Shown piece by piece: positions 14,755 to 17,249 of a DNA stretch of 17,249 bases (positions are counted from its first letter, which is position 1; the number at the start of each line of letters is the position of its first letter). The notes beneath the pieces are model-generated. The model did not search any database and was not told the DNA's origin. It worked only from the letters and a program-made list of their open reading frames with translations. The DNA comes from Elusimicrobia bacterium RIFOXYB2_FULL_49_7 (lineage in GTDB: Bacteria > Fibrobacterota > OXYB2-FULL-49-7): contig MGVN01000033.1 of assembly GCA_001800515.1 (NCBI GenBank), positions 5,815-23,063 on the forward strand, written 5' to 3'. Made by a program: the position numbers and the translations under genes.

Positions 14755-15363
14755 ATGAATCAGAAAATCCTGGAAATCACTGAAAAACTCTACCAAGAAG
14801 GCGTTGAAAAGGGCGAACAAAAAGCACAGGAAATTCTGATTGCCGCTGAGGTGCGCGCGAGAAGCATCCTCGAGGATGCTTCTCGCGAGGCGGACAAAAT
14901 TCTAACCGACACGAAACGGAATGTGGCGGAACTGAAAATAAATATGGACGCAGACATCCGACTCTCTGCAACGCAGGCGCTGTCAGCCTTGAAGCAACAT
15001 ATCACGGATTCTCTGTTGTCCGGCATTCTGGATCAGAAAACAACGGAGTCCTTTCAGGATGGGCGTTTTATAAAGGAAACCGCTGCGGCGGCCCTTTTGC
15101 AATGGCAGAAACAGGGATTGGGAGAAATGGAATTGCTCCTGCCGGAACAGCAAAAAGAATCCCTGGAAGCGGCCTTCAAAACGGATGCTCAAACCTTTTT
15201 GCGCGACAGATGCACTTTTCGCTTTTCCGATCAAATACAAACCGGATTTCAAGTTGTTTTTCGGGCCGGGAAATATAAGATCAGTTTTACGGATGACGAT
15301 TTCAACACATTCCTGAAGGGCTTTTTAAGACCCCGCGCCAAGAAATTCCTGTTTGGCGAGTAA
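14755..15363 (+). CDS. atpE: V/A-type ATPase subunit E (peripheral stalk)
   Basis: 202 residues, the usual length. The N-terminal half (about 1-100) is a long charged amphipathic helix rich in Ala, Glu, Lys and Arg (KLYQEGVEKGEQKAQEILIAAE...), which in this family coils with subunit G/H to make the peripheral stalk. The C-terminal half (about 105-202) is the globular head that contacts the catalytic A/B ring (ALLQWQKQGLGEMELLLPE; GFQVVFRAGKYKISFTDDDF; FLRPRAKKFLFGE). It is the first gene of the operon E - DUF2764 - A, the order known from Chlamydia and spirochaetes. The complex is a rotary proton or sodium ATPase/synthase; ion choice cannot be told from this window. The start is fixed by the AGGAGG site. 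A 32-bp palindrome lies within the coiled-coil codons. Confidence 0.9.
   Translation: MNQKILEITEKLYQEGVEKGEQKAQEILIAAEVRARSILEDASREADKILTDTKRNVAELKINMDADIRLSATQALSALKQHITDSLLSGILDQKTTESFQDGRFIKETAAAALLQWQKQGLGEMELLLPEQQKESLEAAFKTDAQTFLRDRCTFRFSDQIQTGFQVVFRAGKYKISFTDDDFNTFLKGFLRPRAKKFLFGE
14856..14887. repeat. 32-bp perfect palindrome inside the subunit E gene
   Basis: Arms of 16 bp, CGCGAGAAGCATCCTC and its exact reverse complement, meet with no loop at 14871/14872. It encodes part of the coiled coil (about residues 35-45, ARSILEDASRE). In RNA it could form a stable hairpin of about 14 bp with a small loop, early in the operon mRNA; in DNA it could extrude a cruciform or bind a dimeric protein. 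Confidence 0.8.
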
Positions 15364-15377
15364 TTCTTTTTCTCAGC

Positions 15378-16187
15378 ATGGGAACACAATATTACTATCT
15401 CGTTTCCAGTCTGCCGGATATCGGCCTGGATGACGGTCGGACGCCTCCGCCCTTTCTGGCGACCTTGTCCGGAATCGAGGATAATGTCACGGAATCGGAC
15501 AGGGCTCTTTTTTCCCTTTTCCGACGGCCCTATGATAACCGAAATCTCATCACGCTGCTCACGGGTCGCGCCTTTGAATTTCATCCTTTCGGCACCTATT
15601 CCAGGGCTGACCTTGAGAACGAAATACGCTCCCCGGTCTCTCTGCCGGACTATATGCAGGAACTCATCGACGCCTATCGCGACAAAAAGAATCTTTTTCC
15701 GGGACTGAATATTGAAGATCAATTGGATTGGCTTTTTTATGACGGCATGACAACCCATCCCAATTCCTTTATCCGGGATTTTTTCGCCCAAGATCTTCAT
15801 CTAAGAAATATTGCTTCGGCCTTGAACGGACGCCGATCAAAGACCCCTCCTGTCCTGTTGGGACAAAACGAGGTGACCGACGCTTTAAGCCGAAGTTCCG
15901 CACCGGATTTCGGGTTGTCCGGCACCTTTCCGTGGGCGGAATCCCTTTTCTCCATCGATATCACCCAATCCATTGAGTTTGAAAAGAAGCTTGATTCGAC
16001 TCGATGGAACATTGCGGAAGAGCTTTGCGCGCTCTCCTTTTTCGGTGTCGAAACACTTCTCTCCTTTTCCGTCAGACTGTCGATCTCCATTCGATGGCAT
16101 GACATGACGTCCGATAAAGGCAAAGAGCGCTTTGATGCGGTGCTGGAAACAATGTTGAACCAGCTCCCCTCGCTTTCCAGTTATTAA
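15378..16187 (+). CDS. DUF2764 family protein of V-type ATPase operons
   Basis: 269 residues beginning MGTQYYYLVSSLPDIGLDDG, the characteristic opening of DUF2764 proteins (YYxLVxSLPxL). In chlamydiae, spirochaetes and Bacteroidetes the family is encoded between V-ATPase subunits E and A, and a role like that of the central or peripheral connecting subunit C has been suggested. That assignment is from family knowledge and not proven here. The protein is soluble and mostly helical, with PDYMQELIDAYRDKKNLFPGLNIEDQLDWLFYDGM near 90-125 and a C-terminal helix ending ALLETMLNQLPSLSSY-like. No cofactor motif is seen. The gap to subunit E is 14 bases without a clear Shine-Dalgarno, and 21 bases separate it from subunit A. 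Confidence 0.85.
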   Translation: MGTQYYYLVSSLPDIGLDDGRTPPPFLATLSGIEDNVTESDRALFSLFRRPYDNRNLITLLTGRAFEFHPFGTYSRADLENEIRSPVSLPDYMQELIDAYRDKKNLFPGLNIEDQLDWLFYDGMTTHPNSFIRDFFAQDLHLRNIASALNGRRSKTPPVLLGQNEVTDALSRSSAPDFGLSGTFPWAESLFSIDITQSIEFEKKLDSTRWNIAEELCALSFFGVETLLSFSVRLSISIRWHDMTSDKGKERFDAVLETMLNQLPSLSSY

Positions 16188-16194
16188 ACATGCC

Positions 16195-16200
16195 GGAGGA
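16195..16200 (+). promoter_or_regulatory. Ribosome binding site of V-ATPase subunit A gene
   Basis: GGAGGA lies eight bases before ATG at 16209, in the 21-base gap after the DUF2764 stop. It fixes the start of the truncated subunit A gene. Confidence 0.75.
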
Positions 16201-16208
16201 AACAGTGC

Positions 16209-17249
16209 ATGGCGACACAGGGCAAAATCATCGGAATCGTATCCAATTTGATTACCATCGAAGTGGATGGACCCGTGGCACAGAACGAAATCTGTTACAT
16301 TGAGCACGGTCATGAAAAATTGATGGCCGAAGTCATAAAAATCGGAGCAGCGGGACGTCATGCCTTTGCGCAGGCATTCGAAAGCACCCGGGGCCTTTGC
16401 ATGGGTGAAAAAGCCTTGTTTACAGGCCATATGCTGGAAGCCACACTGGGGCCGGGCATGCTGTCCAAGAACTATGACGGTCTGCAGAATGATCTCGATA
16501 AAATGAACGGTCTTTTCCTTAAGCGGGGAGATTACACCTATCCTCTGGACGAAGAAAAGAAGTGGGCTTTTGCGCCGCTTTTGACTGAGGGTCAGGCAGT
16601 GCGTGCGGCGGACTGGTTGGGCGAAGTCAAGGAAGGATGGATTGCGCATAAAATTATGGTTCCTTTCGACTTTCTCGGAAGCGCAAAAATCAAGTCCATC
16701 AAACCGGAAGGCCGTTATTCCGTGAGTGAAACGGTGGCGGTGGTAACCGATGAAAAGGGACGAGACCATTCACTTAGCATGAGCTTCAAATGGCCGGTTA
16801 AACGGGAGATCCGTCATTACCGAAACAAACCGCGGCCTTTTAAAATCATGGAAACCGGTGTTCGGACCATTGACACCTTGAATCCCATGGCAGAAGGCGG
16901 AACGGGCTTCATTCCCGGCCCCTTTGGCTGCGGAAAAACGGTCCTTCAACATGCTTTGTCCAAACATGCGGAAGCGGACCTTATCCTCATTGTGGCTTGC
17001 GGCGAACGTGCCAATGAGGTGGTTGAAATCTTTACCGAATTCCCGGCATTGGACGATCCTCGCACCGGTCGCAAACTTATTGAACGTACCATCATCATTT
17101 GCAACACCTCCAATATGCCGGTAGCTGCGCGAGAAGCCTCGGTTTATACCGGAATGACCATTGCGGAATATTATCGTAACATGGGACTCAAAGTCCTCTT
17201 GCTGGCCGATTCCACCTCCCGTTGGGCTCAGGCGTTACGTGAAATGAGC
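16209..17249 (+). CDS. atpA: V/A-type ATPase catalytic subunit A (partial, 3' end off window)
   Basis: The frame is open from ATG at 16209 to the right edge: 347 codons of a protein usually near 590 residues. The N-terminal beta-barrel opens GKIIGIVSNLITIEVDGP. The A-type insertion region follows (about 110-190), then IDTLNPMAEGGTGFIPGPFG. The Walker A motif GPFGCGKT is at residues 237-244, with Cys at the position often Ser or Ala. VACGERANEV (about 262-271) carries the catalytic-site Glu, and ADSTSRWAQALREMS at the very end leads into the Walker B region. Subunit A hydrolyses or makes ATP at the three A/B interfaces of the rotary enzyme. Subunits B, D, I and K would be expected downstream of the window. 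Start choice rests on the GGAGGA site. Confidence 0.95.
   Translation, partial: MATQGKIIGIVSNLITIEVDGPVAQNEICYIEHGHEKLMAEVIKIGAAGRHAFAQAFESTRGLCMGEKALFTGHMLEATLGPGMLSKNYDGLQNDLDKMNGLFLKRGDYTYPLDEEKKWAFAPLLTEGQAVRAADWLGEVKEGWIAHKIMVPFDFLGSAKIKSIKPEGRYSVSETVAVVTDEKGRDHSLSMSFKWPVKREIRHYRNKPRPFKIMETGVRTIDTLNPMAEGGTGFIPGPFGCGKTVLQHALSKHAEADLILIVACGERANEVVEIFTEFPALDDPRTGRKLIERTIIICNTSNMPVAAREASVYTGMTIAEYYRNMGLKVLLLADSTSRWAQALREMS

Noticed and set aside
15249..15800. 183-codon minus-strand reading frame
   Set aside because: Antisense to the subunit E/DUF2764 junction, no start signal and no family resemblance.
15885..16769. 294-codon minus-strand reading frame
   Set aside because: It runs antisense across the DUF2764 gene end and subunit A start, both well supported; His- and Phe-rich translation typical of a shadow frame.

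Overview
The window is a gene-dense bacterial chromosomal segment with 14 protein-coding genes, two of them cut by the window ends. There are no RNA genes, no CRISPR array and no intact insertion sequence, and no gene-free stretch exceeds 300 bases. The taxon cannot be fixed from sequence alone. A V/A-type ATPase operon in the order E - DUF2764 - A, as in Chlamydia and several spirochaetes, points to a Gram-negative-type bacterium of the PVC, spirochaete, Bacteroidetes-like or candidate-phylum kind. A MalF/MalG-type importer, a SpoIIE-type phosphatase and an HDOD regulator fit a free-living member. Only three genes have a clear Shine-Dalgarno sequence (the SpvB-like gene and V-ATPase subunits E and A).

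Left part (1-2380): an AT-rich, accessory-looking region. It holds the N-terminal 520 residues of a secreted SpvB/RHS-like protein (minus strand, running off the left edge) and, upstream of it, an unrecognised basic protein of about 172 aa. At 2197-2326 there is a compact inverted-repeat element with two internal hairpins. A stand-alone PTS EIIA gene (plus strand) follows and converges on the next block with 18 bp between stop codons.

Middle (2866-14632): eight tightly packed minus-strand genes. In transcription order they are a radical SAM protein with a C-terminal winged helix; an HDOD protein flanked by two degenerate receiver domains; a membrane GAF-SpoIIE phosphatase with a good promoter of its own; an oversized membrane-anchored solute-binding protein; MalF-like and MalG-like permeases; an unrecognised secreted/membrane protein; and a membrane GT2 glycosyltransferase. 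The last five are separated by 3-8 bases and look translationally coupled. They form an importer without its ATPase, with two envelope genes attached. This is the most unusual module in the window.

Right part (14755-17249): a divergent plus-strand V/A-type ATPase operon (subunit E, DUF2764 protein, 5' part of catalytic subunit A) with strong ribosome binding sites before E and A. The coiled-coil part of the subunit E gene contains a 32-bp perfect palindrome.
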